A program made the position numbers and the translations under genes. 64,000 nt of DNA, from NCBI GenBank assembly GCA_022842785.1, contig JALHOW010000001.1, positions 186,001 through 250,000 on the forward strand, written 5' to 3'. Positions within the stretch are counted from its first letter, which is position 1, and each line of letters starts with the position of its first letter. Source of the stretch: Hyphomicrobiaceae bacterium. Lineage in GTDB: Bacteria > Pseudomonadota > Alphaproteobacteria > Rhizobiales > Hyphomicrobiaceae. Below the pieces are notes generated by a model. The model made no database searches. It saw nothing but the letters and a program-made list of their open reading frames with translations, and was not told the DNA's origin. Below, piece after piece: positions 35,227 to 44,904 of the stretch.

Positions 35227-35731
35227 CGTTCTCTTTCATGTTTTGATTTTCCCCGCAAGAACCCTCGGCAATCGTTCGCTTCTATTGTCGTCATGTCGTC
35301 AACCGTTCTGCGGACGTGCCCGCTAAAGCGGCTTGCGTTAACATAGCACGGCATCGCTGGGTTTGACGCCGCATTCCTGCCTTGCGCGGAGGCGAGCCGC
35401 TCGGGCTCGGCGCCCATTCGTTGCGCCGGACGAAGGTGGTGCAAGTCATACCGCACAGCTATCTGTACTCCACCTCTGACGCCACTGTTCCTCAAAGTGC
35501 GGTGCAATATGCGTTGCCCGACGAGAACGGCGAGTAAGCGGACATCGCCAAGACCATGCAACGCGTCGCACGTGACGGCCCCACGATGCCTGCAATCTCT
35601 GCATGGCGGACCTATGCGTGCGATGACCGGCCCGCCGCTCGATGTCTGCCTTGCGTCAGAAGCGGAATTGAGATGTGTAAGCCAGCGCGTCAGCGAAGGT
35701 CACGTGTGCGACCGATGGCGAGCCGCCTGCT
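35227..35731. other. Intergenic, nothing recognised
   Basis: About 500 bases between the DUF4167 start and the sulfatase stop. Short open frames are present on both strands but lack ribosome sites and recognisable domains. Confidence 0.5.
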
Positions 35732-38104
35732 TCACCTTACTTCTAGGATGATCCTGTTAATCTTGCCGCTAAATCGCGTCTCCGGACCAATGCCGATTCC
35801 CTCGGCGACCGGCGTCTGATTATCGATGCCGACGTCGGCAGTCTCGTCAGCCGAGAAGATATTTGGCTGGGTCTTCTCGACGCGTCCCTCCGCGACGGAT
35901 TTGCCATTCACGAAAAGTGTGGCCTTGCCGCCCTTGCCTAATCCGCCACCGTCATAGGCGAAGTCGAGGGTGACCGTTGCGGGACCTGCTGCCAACGCCT
36001 CTGGTGCGGCGACACTGTAGCGCGCGAGCCCAAGGAAGTTGTAGGTATAGCTCGGCTTGCCATCCCTCATGAACAGCGACCAGCCGCCAAAGCGCCCCCC
36101 TTGCGACAGGATCGCGCCGTTGGCGCCGCCGGCCGGAATATCCAGCTCGGCGGTGATCTTGCTCGACCGGTTCTTCACGTTCATGAAGGTATTTTCCATC
36201 ATGCCCTGCATGCCCTCGTAGAGCATGAGTGAGGTGCGGCTGCCCAGGAAGTCCGGTCGGCCTGCGAGGGTCGGATTCGTGCGCTCGATGGTCCGATCAT
36301 CCAGCGGCAACACGTGGTACCTCTGAGCTTCGGTCATGAACAGCGCCTGCATCTCCTTCAGCTTCGCGGGCTGATCGGCGGCAAGGTTTTTGGTGAGGCT
36401 GAAATCGCTCCTCACGTCATAAAGCTCCCAGACATCGGACGTCAGCGGCGGCAGGCTCGTTACCTGCCATGGAGCGCGGTGAATGGTTCGTGCTATCCAG
36501 CCGTCACGGTAGATCGCCCGATTGCCGAACATCTCGAAGTACTGCGTCGTGTGCTGCTCCGCTGCCGTTGCATCGTTGAAGGCGTAGAGCAGGCTGGTAC
36601 CTTCAATCGGCGTCTGCGGCGTGCCGTTGACGATCTTGGGCTGCGGCAAGCCGGCGGCCTCCAGGATCGTGGGGGCGACGTCGATGACGTGTGAGAACTG
36701 AGTGCGCAGCCCGCCCTTTTCCTTGATGCCCTTTGGCCAGTGAATGACTGTGCCGTTGCGGACGCCTCCGAAGTCGGAAGCGACCTGCTTGGTCCACTTG
36801 AAGGGGGCGTCGAAGGCAACTGCCCAGCCAGCGGCCATGTGCGGGAAGGTCTCAGGACCGCCCCACTTGTCAATCAATGGGATGAGGTCTTCGATCTTCT
36901 CTTCCACGCCATTGAAATAGGTCATCTCGTTATACATGCCGACAAACCCGCCCTCGGCGCTCGTGCCGTTATCGCCGGCGATGTAGATAAACAGCGTGTT
37001 GTCCAGCTCACCGATGTCCTCGAGCGCTTTCTTCAGTCGCCCGATTTCGTTATCGGTGTGCTCGAGGAACCCCGCGAACACCTCGGCCTGGCGTGCGAAG
37101 AGACGGCGATGTTCCGCCGGCAGCGTGTCCCACGCATTGATGTCGTCGGGCCGCTCCGCCAAGCGGGTATTCTGCGGGATCACACCGAGCTTCTTCTGGC
37201 GCTCGACCGTTTCAGTCCGGATCTGATCCCAGCCTTTGTCGAACTGTCCCTTGTATTTGTCAGCCCATTCCTTCGGTACATGATGCGGCGCATGAACCGC
37301 CCCGGTCGCGTAGTAGACGAAGAAGGGCTTGTCCGGTGTCATCGACTGCTGGGCTTTCACCCAGTTGATCGCCTGGTTCGTCATGTCGACGGTGAAGTGG
37401 TAGTCCTTCATTCTCGGCGGATCGACCTTGATCACGCCGTCGTAGATGAGCGGGTACCATTGGTCGGTCTCGCCGCCGATGAAGCCGTAGAACTTGTCGA
37501 AGCCCTGCTTGGTGGGCCAGCGGTCAAACGGGCCCGACACACTCGTTTCCCATGCGGCGGTCTCGTGCCACTTGCCGAAGGCGCCGGTGCTGTAGCCGTT
37601 CAGCCGCAGCATTTCGGCGAGCGGCGCGACGCTGTTCGGAATTTGACCGGTATTGCCGGGAAAAGCCGTCGCGGTCTCCATGATGGAGCCTGCGTTGGCA
37701 GTGTGGTGGTTGCGGCCCGACTTGAGCGCCACCCGCGTCGGCGAACACAGCGCCGTGGTGTGGAAATTGTTAAAGCGCAGGCCAGACTGCGCAAGCGCGT
37801 CCATCGTTGGCGTGCGGATGGGGCCGCCAAATGTGCTGGGTCCGCCAAAGCCGATGTCGTCGATCAACACGATCACGACATTGGAGGCTCCCTGGGGCGC
37901 CTTGACCTCGAACCGAGGCGGCGCCTTGGCATTACGCGCGTCAAGTTCGCTATACGTCGGTCGCGAGGGCTCCTGGATTGGCAGGACCGTGCGATCGAGG
38001 GTCTGTTGCGCCGACACATTCGCGGCCGGGAAGCAGAGAAGGAGGACAGCCAAGCGGCAGAACAAGAAGCATCTCACTCGCTGCAAACCCGACTTGCTCG
38101 TCAT
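35732..38104 (-). CDS. Arylsulfatase (formylglycine-dependent)
   Basis: 790 aa, exported (signal about 1-32, cleavage near VSAQQ). The alkaline-phosphatase-fold catalytic domain has the metal-binding DD (82-83, VLIDDIGFGG), the formylglycine signature CSPTRVALKSGRN with Cys120, and KWHETAAW, APHHVPKEW and GDNGTSAEGG. The extra C-terminal 200 residues form a beta-rich region ending DFAYDGGGLGKGGKATLFVN. The length and layout match the large AtsA-type arylsulfatases. It follows the gene for a formylglycine-generating enzyme by about 60 bases, so enzyme and activator are made together in the periplasm to release sulfate from organic sulfate esters. Confidence 0.94.
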   Translation of the reverse strand: MTSKSGLQRVRCFLFCRLAVLLLCFPAANVSAQQTLDRTVLPIQEPSRPTYSELDARNAKAPPRFEVKAPQGASNVVIVLIDDIGFGGPSTFGGPIRTPTMDALAQSGLRFNNFHTTALCSPTRVALKSGRNHHTANAGSIMETATAFPGNTGQIPNSVAPLAEMLRLNGYSTGAFGKWHETAAWETSVSGPFDRWPTKQGFDKFYGFIGGETDQWYPLIYDGVIKVDPPRMKDYHFTVDMTNQAINWVKAQQSMTPDKPFFVYYATGAVHAPHHVPKEWADKYKGQFDKGWDQIRTETVERQKKLGVIPQNTRLAERPDDINAWDTLPAEHRRLFARQAEVFAGFLEHTDNEIGRLKKALEDIGELDNTLFIYIAGDNGTSAEGGFVGMYNEMTYFNGVEEKIEDLIPLIDKWGGPETFPHMAAGWAVAFDAPFKWTKQVASDFGGVRNGTVIHWPKGIKEKGGLRTQFSHVIDVAPTILEAAGLPQPKIVNGTPQTPIEGTSLLYAFNDATAAEQHTTQYFEMFGNRAIYRDGWIARTIHRAPWQVTSLPPLTSDVWELYDVRSDFSLTKNLAADQPAKLKEMQALFMTEAQRYHVLPLDDRTIERTNPTLAGRPDFLGSRTSLMLYEGMQGMMENTFMNVKNRSSKITAELDIPAGGANGAILSQGGRFGGWSLFMRDGKPSYTYNFLGLARYSVAAPEALAAGPATVTLDFAYDGGGLGKGGKATLFVNGKSVAEGRVEKTQPNIFSADETADVGIDNQTPVAEGIGIGPETRFSGKINRIILEVR

Positions 38105-38165
38105 GACATACTCCTCGCAGGACTGGCGAAAATCGAAGCAGTCGTGTGTTGCCCGCCTTGTGCGG

Positions 38166-39236
38166 CTAGGGCAGTCTTGAAAGCGGTTTGCTCAACACAG
38201 TTCGAAATCCGACGTGCGCCGCACTGAGGTTTGCTTCGTGCGGTTGGCGTGCGGCAGGGCGATAGCGCGAACAATAGTTGGCGGCACACAAATGCGATCC
38301 GCCCTTGATCACTCGGCTTGGGGATTGCCCAGCAACGATGCGAAGGGAAACAAGCTCAGGCCCGGTGGGGTTGGCCACTGCTTCGCGTGAATGTCCGGGC
38401 CGATACCAGTCGTTGGTCCACTCCCAGACATTGCCGATCATGTCGTAGAGGCCGTAGCCGTTTGGCTTGAAGCACCCGACCGGCGCAGCTCCGCCGTATC
38501 CATCGTCCTGAGAGTTCAGAACCGGGAAGATTCCTTGCCACGTGTTGGCGATCGGTTTGCCCTCGGCGTCGTATGCACTCGACCAATCATCCTCGCCGTC
38601 GCGGCCACCGCGAGCTGCAAACTCCCATTGCGCCTCAGTAGGCAAGCTGCGGCCGCGCCAACGCGCGTAGGCGAGCGCATCTTCGTGGGCGACGTGCGCC
38701 ACGGGATGATTGTCCTTTCCGGCGTTGGAGCTGCCAGGCCCGGTCGGCTGGCGCCAGTTCGCGCCCGCCACGAATTGCCACCACTGCGTGATCCGGCCCC
38801 CGTGCTTGAGATCCGTCGGCTTGACAAAGACGACCGAACCGGGAACGAGCAGATCCTTGGGAACACCGGGATGAACTTTGAGGTCGAGCCCTCGCTCGGC
38901 CAGCGTGACGTAGCGCGTCGCATTGACGAACTGCGCAAACTGGGCATTCGTCACCTCGTGGCGGTCGATCCAGAATCCATCCACGCGGACGAGGTGCGTG
39001 AAGCGCTCCTCCGGCCGATGGCGTTCGGAGCCCATCTTGAATGTGCCGCCAGAAATGAAGGCCATTCCGGCTGTTTCGCCGTCCTCGTGAGGAAGTCCGC
39101 CGTAAGCGGTGCAGCTCCCAACATCCGCCCTCACTATGTGCCGCTGTTCGACGCCGGTCGCGAAAGCGCTAAGCATGACGCAAGCCAGCCCCGTGGCGAA
39201 CCCAAGGAAGCCGATCAGCCACCGGGGCGATACCAT
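38166..39236 (-). CDS. Formylglycine-generating enzyme (SUMF1/EgtB family)
   Basis: 356 aa with an N-terminal membrane/signal segment (WLIGFLGFATGLACVMLSAF). The FGE-sulfatase core begins at MAFISGGTFKMGSERHRPEE; later motifs are FWIDRHEVTNAQFAQFVNAT, GRSLPTEAQWEFAARGG, YDMIGNVWEWTNDWY and RVIKGGSHLCAANYCSRYRP. Cys317 and Cys322 correspond to the catalytic cysteine pair of aerobic FGE. It would oxidise Cys120 of the arylsulfatase encoded next. Export of both enzymes implies activation outside the cytoplasm. Confidence 0.94.
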   Translation of the reverse strand: MVSPRWLIGFLGFATGLACVMLSAFATGVEQRHIVRADVGSCTAYGGLPHEDGETAGMAFISGGTFKMGSERHRPEERFTHLVRVDGFWIDRHEVTNAQFAQFVNATRYVTLAERGLDLKVHPGVPKDLLVPGSVVFVKPTDLKHGGRITQWWQFVAGANWRQPTGPGSSNAGKDNHPVAHVAHEDALAYARWRGRSLPTEAQWEFAARGGRDGEDDWSSAYDAEGKPIANTWQGIFPVLNSQDDGYGGAAPVGCFKPNGYGLYDMIGNVWEWTNDWYRPGHSREAVANPTGPELVSLRIVAGQSPSRVIKGGSHLCAANYCSRYRPAARQPHEANLSAAHVGFRTVLSKPLSRLP

Positions 39237-39620
39237 TGCCTATCTCATCGAAATCGCTGCAATTGGCATTTCGACCACCGCAATTGAACGTAAGTGCGGG
39301 CTCACTGGAAGTGATACTCTGCGATAAGCAATAACCTCGCCCGCAATGGCATAGACGCGGACTACATCCCGCGCACCATCGGGCGCGCATTTCAAATAAG
39401 TGTCAATGGCGGCCCCGCCTTTCGAATGATCGTGGTAAACCGACCGCGCGGCGCGGCACTCTGGCCATTTGCCCTTCGCTCAAATCCCTCTATATCGCTG
39501 CCATCGCTCGATCCGGCCGACACTCGCAGTCTGCGTTATCACGCAATCAAGGCCCTAACCGGCCGCGCCGCGCATAGATCGAGGCACGCCGACTACTAAC
39601 AATGCAGCGAGAGCACGAAT
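39237..39620. other. Intergenic, nothing recognised
   Basis: About 380 bases between the FGE start and the response-regulator stop; it presumably contains the FGE/sulfatase promoter on the minus strand. No repeat or RNA gene was seen. Confidence 0.5.
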
Positions 39621-40007
39621 TCAACGCCTCCTGGCTATATCGGAGAGCGCGGACAAGAGCTCTTCGGCCGGGTACGGCTTCTGCAGGTGAACAATCGGTG
39701 CGCGTGTCTTGGTCATTAGTTGCGGATAGCCAGTAGTGATAATGACCTCGACGCCATTTTCACTCAAATGATCTATCAGGTCCCAGGCCAACTCGCCTTT
39801 CAGATTGACATCGACAAGCGCGGCCTGAGGCTTACGAATGTCGAACTGGCGCTTAGCGTCTGTCGCAGTGGCAACTGGCCCGATGACTTCAATCTCATAC
39901 TGCTCCAGCAGCCCCTTCAATGCCTTGGCAACTTGCCATGCATCCTCAATAACGAGCACGGACAAGCCTTTGAGCACGACCGGATCCGTTGGAGGAGTGG
40001 GTTTCAT
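39621..40007 (-). CDS. Single-domain response regulator
   Basis: 128-aa receiver domain without output: VLVIEDAWQVAKALKGLLEQ (acidic pocket E21-D22), phospho-acceptor D66 in AALVDVNLKG, the conserved Thr in IITTGYPQ and Lys in HLQKPYPAEEL. Proteins like this accompany HWE kinases in alphaproteobacteria. It lies 32 bases after the kinase gene on the same strand and is its likely phosphorylation target; downstream partners would be proteins binding the phosphorylated receiver. Confidence 0.93.
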   Translation of the reverse strand: MKPTPPTDPVVLKGLSVLVIEDAWQVAKALKGLLEQYEIEVIGPVATATDAKRQFDIRKPQAALVDVNLKGELAWDLIDHLSENGVEVIITTGYPQLMTKTRAPIVHLQKPYPAEELLSALSDIARRR

Positions 40008-40039
40008 GCTTGCTAACTCGATGGTTTGAGGCGAGGCGG

Positions 40040-43000
40040 TCAGAGCGCTCTCAGGTTTGCCGGACTGCAGTTCAAGGGAAGGCCGGATTTCTGTTCATCG
40101 GTAACAAAGCCGGCGGGAATTTCCAGCCGGCAGCGGACGCCCGCGCTCGCGAACCTGTAGTCGACCTTGCCGCCAAGTTCGTACGGGATCAATTCAGTGA
40201 TTACACTCTTTCCATAGCCGGATTTCCCCGAGGTCTTCACCATGGGGCCGTCTGCCTCCCGCCAATTGACCATGAGGCGACCGCCGTCAGTCGAGGTATT
40301 CTGCAAACGCCATTGGACGAAAACGTGCCCAGCGGAGGCGGATAGTGCGCCGTGCTTGGCGGCATTCGTGGTCAGTTCATGGAGTACCATCGACAGTGCC
40401 TGACCAGCCTCAGCATCAAGGAGCACGCGAGGCCCTTTGATGTGCACATTGTTCTGGGCAGCGTAGGGGGCCAGCTGGCGCCTGAGCAGCTCATCGAGTG
40501 GCAGACCCTGCCAACCCCGATTGCTCAGAAGCTCGTGAGTAGACGCGAGTGACCGAATGCGCGCGTCGAGAGCTGTCACGAAGTCCTGCATGGAATTGCA
40601 GCTTCTAACCGTGCTGGCTGAGACGGCTGAAACGGTGGCGAGCACGTTTTTGACTCTATGGTCGAGCTCGGCCACCAGCAGTCGTTGGTGGTCTTCGGCC
40701 CGTCTGCGCTCCGTTACGTCGATGTTGAGTCCGGTCACTCGCTGCGGCTTCCCGTCCTCGCTGTACGAAATGAAACTGCGGGACTCGATCCAGCTCACCT
40801 CACCGCCAGGGCGAATGATGCGATACTCGATGCCATATTCCTCTCGGCGATCGCGGAAGGACTGCCTACTGAGATCCTCGATCCAGCCGAGATCATCAGG
40901 ATGCACGCGATGTTTCCACTCGCTGCGAAGGGCATCCGTAGTTCCTTCAGGCAGACTGTGGAGCGCCGCATAGCCCTCCGTTATCTGCATCATGACGCTG
41001 CCGGCATCGTAAGCATAGCTCCCAACGCCGGCGGCCTTTTCTGCAAGTGCAAGCTGCATCTTGCGCTCACTTAAGGCGCGCTCCGCTAGCTTTCGCCTAG
41101 TGACGTCAATGTTGGTTCCGACAATACGCGGCCTGTCACCCTCGTACGACACGTGGCTGCGGGCCTCGATCCAGCGGACTTCGCCGTCGGCACGCACAAT
41201 ACGGTAGTCACAATAGTGATCATGCCGCCGGGCAGCGATGGTCTGCTCAAGGTGTAGTTTCAGACGCGGCAGATCGTCCGGATGTACCCTGGCGCGCCAA
41301 TCCGCACGGCTGCTTTGCTCGGTTCCCTCGGGCAATCCGTGAATTGTCGCATAGCCGGGCGAGATCGTCATTTGGCCGGCCAGAACGTCGAATGCGAAAC
41401 TGCCGACGAGTGCAACTTTGGCTGCAAGGTCGAGCTGCATGTTGCGCTCTGCCAGTGCCTTCTCCGCTCTCTTGCGCTCGCTGATGTCGAGGGTCATGTT
41501 GACTACGCCAATGAAGGCGCCGGTCGCGTCGTGCAAGGGGCTAGGACAAGGTAGTATGTCGATGCGCTTCCCGCCTGGACGCTCCAGGATTGCCTCCAGA
41601 TTTCGCGTTGTGCGCCTTTGCTTCAGTGCAATCTCTGTCGGACAATGCTCGACCGACATCGGAACGCCGTTGCAATCATAAAATTGGGCGAGATCACACC
41701 ATCTGTCCTCGCCGAACACAGGGCGTCGACCCCAAAGATCGACGGCTGCCTGGTTGCAGTACGTCACATATCCTGCAGCGTCCGTCACGTATACTGCGGC
41801 GGGAAGTGCATTGAGCAGCTCTCTGAAGCGCTGCTCTTCCTTCTGCAGCGCATTGTGCAAATTTCTTTGCTCAGTGATATCGCGCGTCACACCGATCAAG
41901 CTGAGGGCGCGCCCATTCGCGTCGCGTCGGACAGCCGCTTCGAGCGCCACCCACCTGCCCGAATTTGAGCCTGCCGTCGACGCCAAGCGGTACGCGATGC
42001 TGCAGTTCTCGAGCGATCGCGCTGCCTCCCGAAATTGACTGTCGAGATCATCCAGATCGCCTGGATGAATGTAATCACGCGCCCGTGCACGCGTGGTAGG
42101 TGGCGCCCCCATGTCGTGACCGTGTATCGCGCGATCGCGTGCGTCGTTCTCAAAGCGCCCGGAGGTGAGATCGAGACTCCAGATACCCAGGTGAGCGCCG
42201 TCGACGGCCAGTCTCAGCCTCTCGTTGCTCTCCGCGAGGGCCCCCTCAATTTGACGCCTTTCCTCAAACAGGGAGGCAAAGACCAAGCCGCACAGCGAGA
42301 CTATGAGCAGTGCCGTGCGCGCTGCATCCACCCTACCGGCGTCGGGTATGCTCTCGCCGCCAAAGCGACCGATCCCGAACGTCGTGGTCCAGACGACGAC
42401 TATAGCAACCACAAACACGCCCAATGCAGCAAACAGCGGCCTAGTACGCGCTGCGAGCCAAAGCAGCAGCGGTAGGATGAAACACAGAGGTGAGATCGCG
42501 AACCAGTGATGTGAGGATGCACTGAGCGTTACGGCGCTGACTACTGAGAGGGCGGCGAGCGCCAACGTTCCTTCCAGGATCTCGACTGCTTCCGGTCGCC
42601 TCCGGAACGCATGTACGGCGCCGATGATCATGGGGGCCACGGTGATAGCCCCCATGGCATCGGAGAGCGACCAGTTCAGCCAGATGCCGAACGCAGTTGC
42701 GCCCTGATTGTGAAACAGCAAGACACCTGAGGTTGCAAGGACGGCGGCACAGGCGCACGCAATCAAAGTCGCCGCAACGAAGCTTAGTACGCGCCGGACA
42801 CTCTCGAAGCCGAAATTTTCGCCAAAGCTCCGCTGAATCAACGAGGCTGCAAAAAGTGCTTCTCCGGCATTCGCGAGCGCGAATACGATCGCACTCGCTA
42901 TGTTACGATCGCCGAGCAGATTAGCCGTAATCGTTGCTGACATCACGCCAACCGCGACGGGCCACTTTGCCCGGGGGCCGAGGGCGATCAAGGTACCCGA

Positions 43001-43219
43001 AGCCACTCCAGCCGCTGGCCAGAAAACGGCTACACCGTCGGTCGGGGTGAGCAGCAAAAGGCTCAACCTCGCGGCAAGGAAATAGCTAATGCCGACCGCG
43101 AGGCCGATGGCTGTCGGCTCAACCGCTGAATACCAAACGCGATCTTGCAGAGAGGGTGCGTGCATCCTCTCGCGCGTAACATGCTCCATTCGATCGCAGC
43201 TCCATTCCCAACGTTTCAT
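40040..43219 (-). CDS. MASE1-PAS4-HWE sensor histidine kinase
   Basis: 1059 aa. Residues 30-320 are a MASE1-type membrane sensor (about eight spans; VAVFWPAAGVASGTLIALGP). Four PAS/PAC units follow (about 330-455, 460-590, 595-712, 715-840); the last two are near duplicates (EGTEQSSRADWRARVHPDDL versus EGTTDALRSEWKHRVHPDDL). The kinase is of the HWE/HisKA_2 group: phospho-acceptor His854 in ELDHRVKNVLATV and N-box HELTTNAAKHGALS. The true start may be a few codons downstream (M11 or M19). It is translated with the single-domain response regulator that follows. The stimulus is unknown; PAS units suggest redox, light or ligand sensing. Confidence 0.93.
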   Translation of the reverse strand: MKRWEWSCDRMEHVTRERMHAPSLQDRVWYSAVEPTAIGLAVGISYFLAARLSLLLLTPTDGVAVFWPAAGVASGTLIALGPRAKWPVAVGVMSATITANLLGDRNIASAIVFALANAGEALFAASLIQRSFGENFGFESVRRVLSFVAATLIACACAAVLATSGVLLFHNQGATAFGIWLNWSLSDAMGAITVAPMIIGAVHAFRRRPEAVEILEGTLALAALSVVSAVTLSASSHHWFAISPLCFILPLLLWLAARTRPLFAALGVFVVAIVVVWTTTFGIGRFGGESIPDAGRVDAARTALLIVSLCGLVFASLFEERRQIEGALAESNERLRLAVDGAHLGIWSLDLTSGRFENDARDRAIHGHDMGAPPTTRARARDYIHPGDLDDLDSQFREAARSLENCSIAYRLASTAGSNSGRWVALEAAVRRDANGRALSLIGVTRDITEQRNLHNALQKEEQRFRELLNALPAAVYVTDAAGYVTYCNQAAVDLWGRRPVFGEDRWCDLAQFYDCNGVPMSVEHCPTEIALKQRRTTRNLEAILERPGGKRIDILPCPSPLHDATGAFIGVVNMTLDISERKRAEKALAERNMQLDLAAKVALVGSFAFDVLAGQMTISPGYATIHGLPEGTEQSSRADWRARVHPDDLPRLKLHLEQTIAARRHDHYCDYRIVRADGEVRWIEARSHVSYEGDRPRIVGTNIDVTRRKLAERALSERKMQLALAEKAAGVGSYAYDAGSVMMQITEGYAALHSLPEGTTDALRSEWKHRVHPDDLGWIEDLSRQSFRDRREEYGIEYRIIRPGGEVSWIESRSFISYSEDGKPQRVTGLNIDVTERRRAEDHQRLLVAELDHRVKNVLATVSAVSASTVRSCNSMQDFVTALDARIRSLASTHELLSNRGWQGLPLDELLRRQLAPYAAQNNVHIKGPRVLLDAEAGQALSMVLHELTTNAAKHGALSASAGHVFVQWRLQNTSTDGGRLMVNWREADGPMVKTSGKSGYGKSVITELIPYELGGKVDYRFASAGVRCRLEIPAGFVTDEQKSGLPLNCSPANLRAL

Positions 43220-43252
43220 CGAACCGATCGAAATCGCCAGTACAGTCGCCGA

Positions 43253-43456
43253 CTACAACGATATGCTAGGCTCATGATTGCTGAAGTCTGTAGTGCGCAG
43301 CTGGAGAATAGTTAACGCGATCGCGTGCGATTCTGCGGCGCGTCTTCGCTCCTCCAGGCTGACATAATCGCCGGCTTCAGCTTCCGCCGGCGGGATGTTG
43401 CCGATCGCTCGAGCAGTCAGCGATGGGTTAGAGCCGTGACGCTTCTGGCCCATCAT
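43253..43456 (-). CDS. Small hypothetical protein (uncertain)
   Basis: 67 aa (MMGQKRHGSNPSLTARAIGN), with a charged helical segment DYVSLEERRRAAESHAIALT. No clear ribosome site precedes it. It lies upstream of the sensor-kinase gene on the same strand. Kept because its composition looks protein-like; it could be spurious. Confidence 0.35.
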   Translation of the reverse strand: MMGQKRHGSNPSLTARAIGNIPPAEAEAGDYVSLEERRRAAESHAIALTILQLRTTDFSNHEPSISL

Positions 43457-43849
43457 ATGACCGAAGTCTTATGTCGGTAGTCGAGGGATAAGCGTCTCAG
43501 CGCCGCGCCGTCACAGATGTGCTGCCGGTGGGAGGATTGTGACCGCTTTCTCTGCGCTCCGACGGTGCGGACATGGGTCCACCTTGAGCGTGCGATGTCT
43601 CCTTGGGGTCAGATACGCTAGCTCGGCGAAGCTACTCAACTTCCGCTCTTCATCTTCTTGAGCACGCACACGCTGTGGCACTGAGCAAAAGGAGGACAAC
43701 GGTCTCGGACTCGCGCTTGCCGGATTAATCGTGCGGACCAGGTCCTTCACGCCTGCAGGCGCCGACGTGACCATAGCCGATGTTGGCTGTCGGGAGTGGA
43801 ATGGCGTCAGATCGCCGGACCGGTCTGCCTCATGAGAAATATGACGCCC
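43457..43849. other. Intergenic, nothing recognised
   Basis: About 390 bases downstream of the VWA gene. One open frame (43511-43774, minus) has no ribosome site and an unconvincing composition. Confidence 0.5.
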
Positions 43850-44419
43850 TCAGTGCGACCGATATCGCGCGGACAGCGCATGGAGGCCACTGGCGACGTG
43901 CGTCTCGGAAAGGTCGACCATCGCCGTCGCTCCGTGAGCGATGCCGATGGCGGCAGCTTCGTGCCACGTATCTGCATGAGCGCCGAGGTAAGCTACGAGC
44001 CAACCATCCGCTTGACGTTGCGAGATAAGCGCCAGGATGGACGCGCGCGAGAACTGCCGAGAAGCGTTCTCATGTCCATCCGTGATGATCATAAGCGCGC
44101 GCTGATCGGTGGCGCGACCTCGCTTTTCCAGCGCAGCCGCGGTGGCACCGATGGCATCGTAGAGGGGCGTGAGCCCGCGCGGCTCATACTCAACGGCCGT
44201 CAGCGCGGCGCATGACGCGATCGGCGCGCCGTCTCGGATCACGTCGACGCTCTCGCTGTCGAAGATTGTCATGGTGACCATGGCCCCAGACATGGCCCCA
44301 TCGATCCTGAGGCTCGCGAAATAGCCGTTCACGGCGCCGATCGCTTCGTCGCGGATCGATGCCATCGAACCGCTGCGGTCGAGAATGATCGCAACATGGA
44401 AAGCAGCGGGAAGGGTCAT
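43850..44419 (-). CDS. VWA-domain protein
   Basis: 189-aa stand-alone von Willebrand A domain with an intact MIDAS: DRSGS (14-18), later Thr in RGLTPLYDAI and Asp in IITDGHENAS. No signal peptide or membrane segment, so probably cytoplasmic. Such single VWA proteins often work with AAA+ ATPases or phage/plasmid functions, but no ATPase partner is adjacent. About 220 bases separate it from the ParA-operon genes upstream on the same strand. Confidence 0.85.
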   Translation of the reverse strand: MTLPAAFHVAIILDRSGSMASIRDEAIGAVNGYFASLRIDGAMSGAMVTMTIFDSESVDVIRDGAPIASCAALTAVEYEPRGLTPLYDAIGATAAALEKRGRATDQRALMIITDGHENASRQFSRASILALISQRQADGWLVAYLGAHADTWHEAAAIGIAHGATAMVDLSETHVASGLHALSARYRSH

Positions 44420-44639
44420 GAGTGCCTCGCGGTTTGCTCTACCCGGCTAACCCGGGCGGGCCGCGTCGTTCTCCCACCGTGCCACAAGGAGGCCGGTTGG
44501 GGCCGGTGATGCTCGTATTGAGCACCCCGGGCTCGGGACGCATCGCTCACATAGTCGTTCGTCTCTGGCCTGACAAGGTCAGGCGTCAGCGACTTGAGGC
44601 AGCATAGTCGTTTATACCTTGGCTGCCAGCCAGCTGCCC

Positions 44640-44904
44640 CTATCTGAGCAGTTTCATTCCGCAGATGAGCGGTGTGCTCTCGTCGGTGTCGATCGTAAGA
44701 CCGGCCTTATAGCAAAGGGTGGCCAGGTGGTCCGCCATGGCGCGGGCTGGCAGCGCCTCATGGCCGCGTTCACGACACCAGCGCAGGTAGGCCGCCCTCA
44801 CATCCCGCGCAGGTGTGCGCGCGTCGGGATCCGGTACCATTGCCTCGACCGCGAACTTTGCTACGTGGGCCATGCCATCGCGCGCTGTTGCAATCATTTT
44901 TTTT
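44640..44904 (-). other. Frame-shifted C-terminal part of the membrane protein
   Basis: In the frame adjacent to that of the upstream membrane protein, the sequence after a run of eight A (minus strand; 44897-44904) reads KKMIATARDGMAHVAKFAVE, PDPDARTPARDVRAAYLRWC, RERGHEALPARAMADHLATL and ends GMKLLR. The AAYLRWCRERGHEALP pattern resembles a C-terminal domain seen in plasmid/phage replication and mobilisation proteins. It has no ribosome site of its own. Losing one A, in the gene or by slippage, would join it to the membrane protein. Confidence 0.55.

Noticed and set aside
36740-38227. 495-aa open frame opposite the arylsulfatase gene
   Set aside because: Mirror of a clear sulfatase; no domain and no start signal.
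43511-43774. 87-aa minus-strand open frame
   Set aside because: No ribosome site, low-complexity mixed composition, no recognisable motif.
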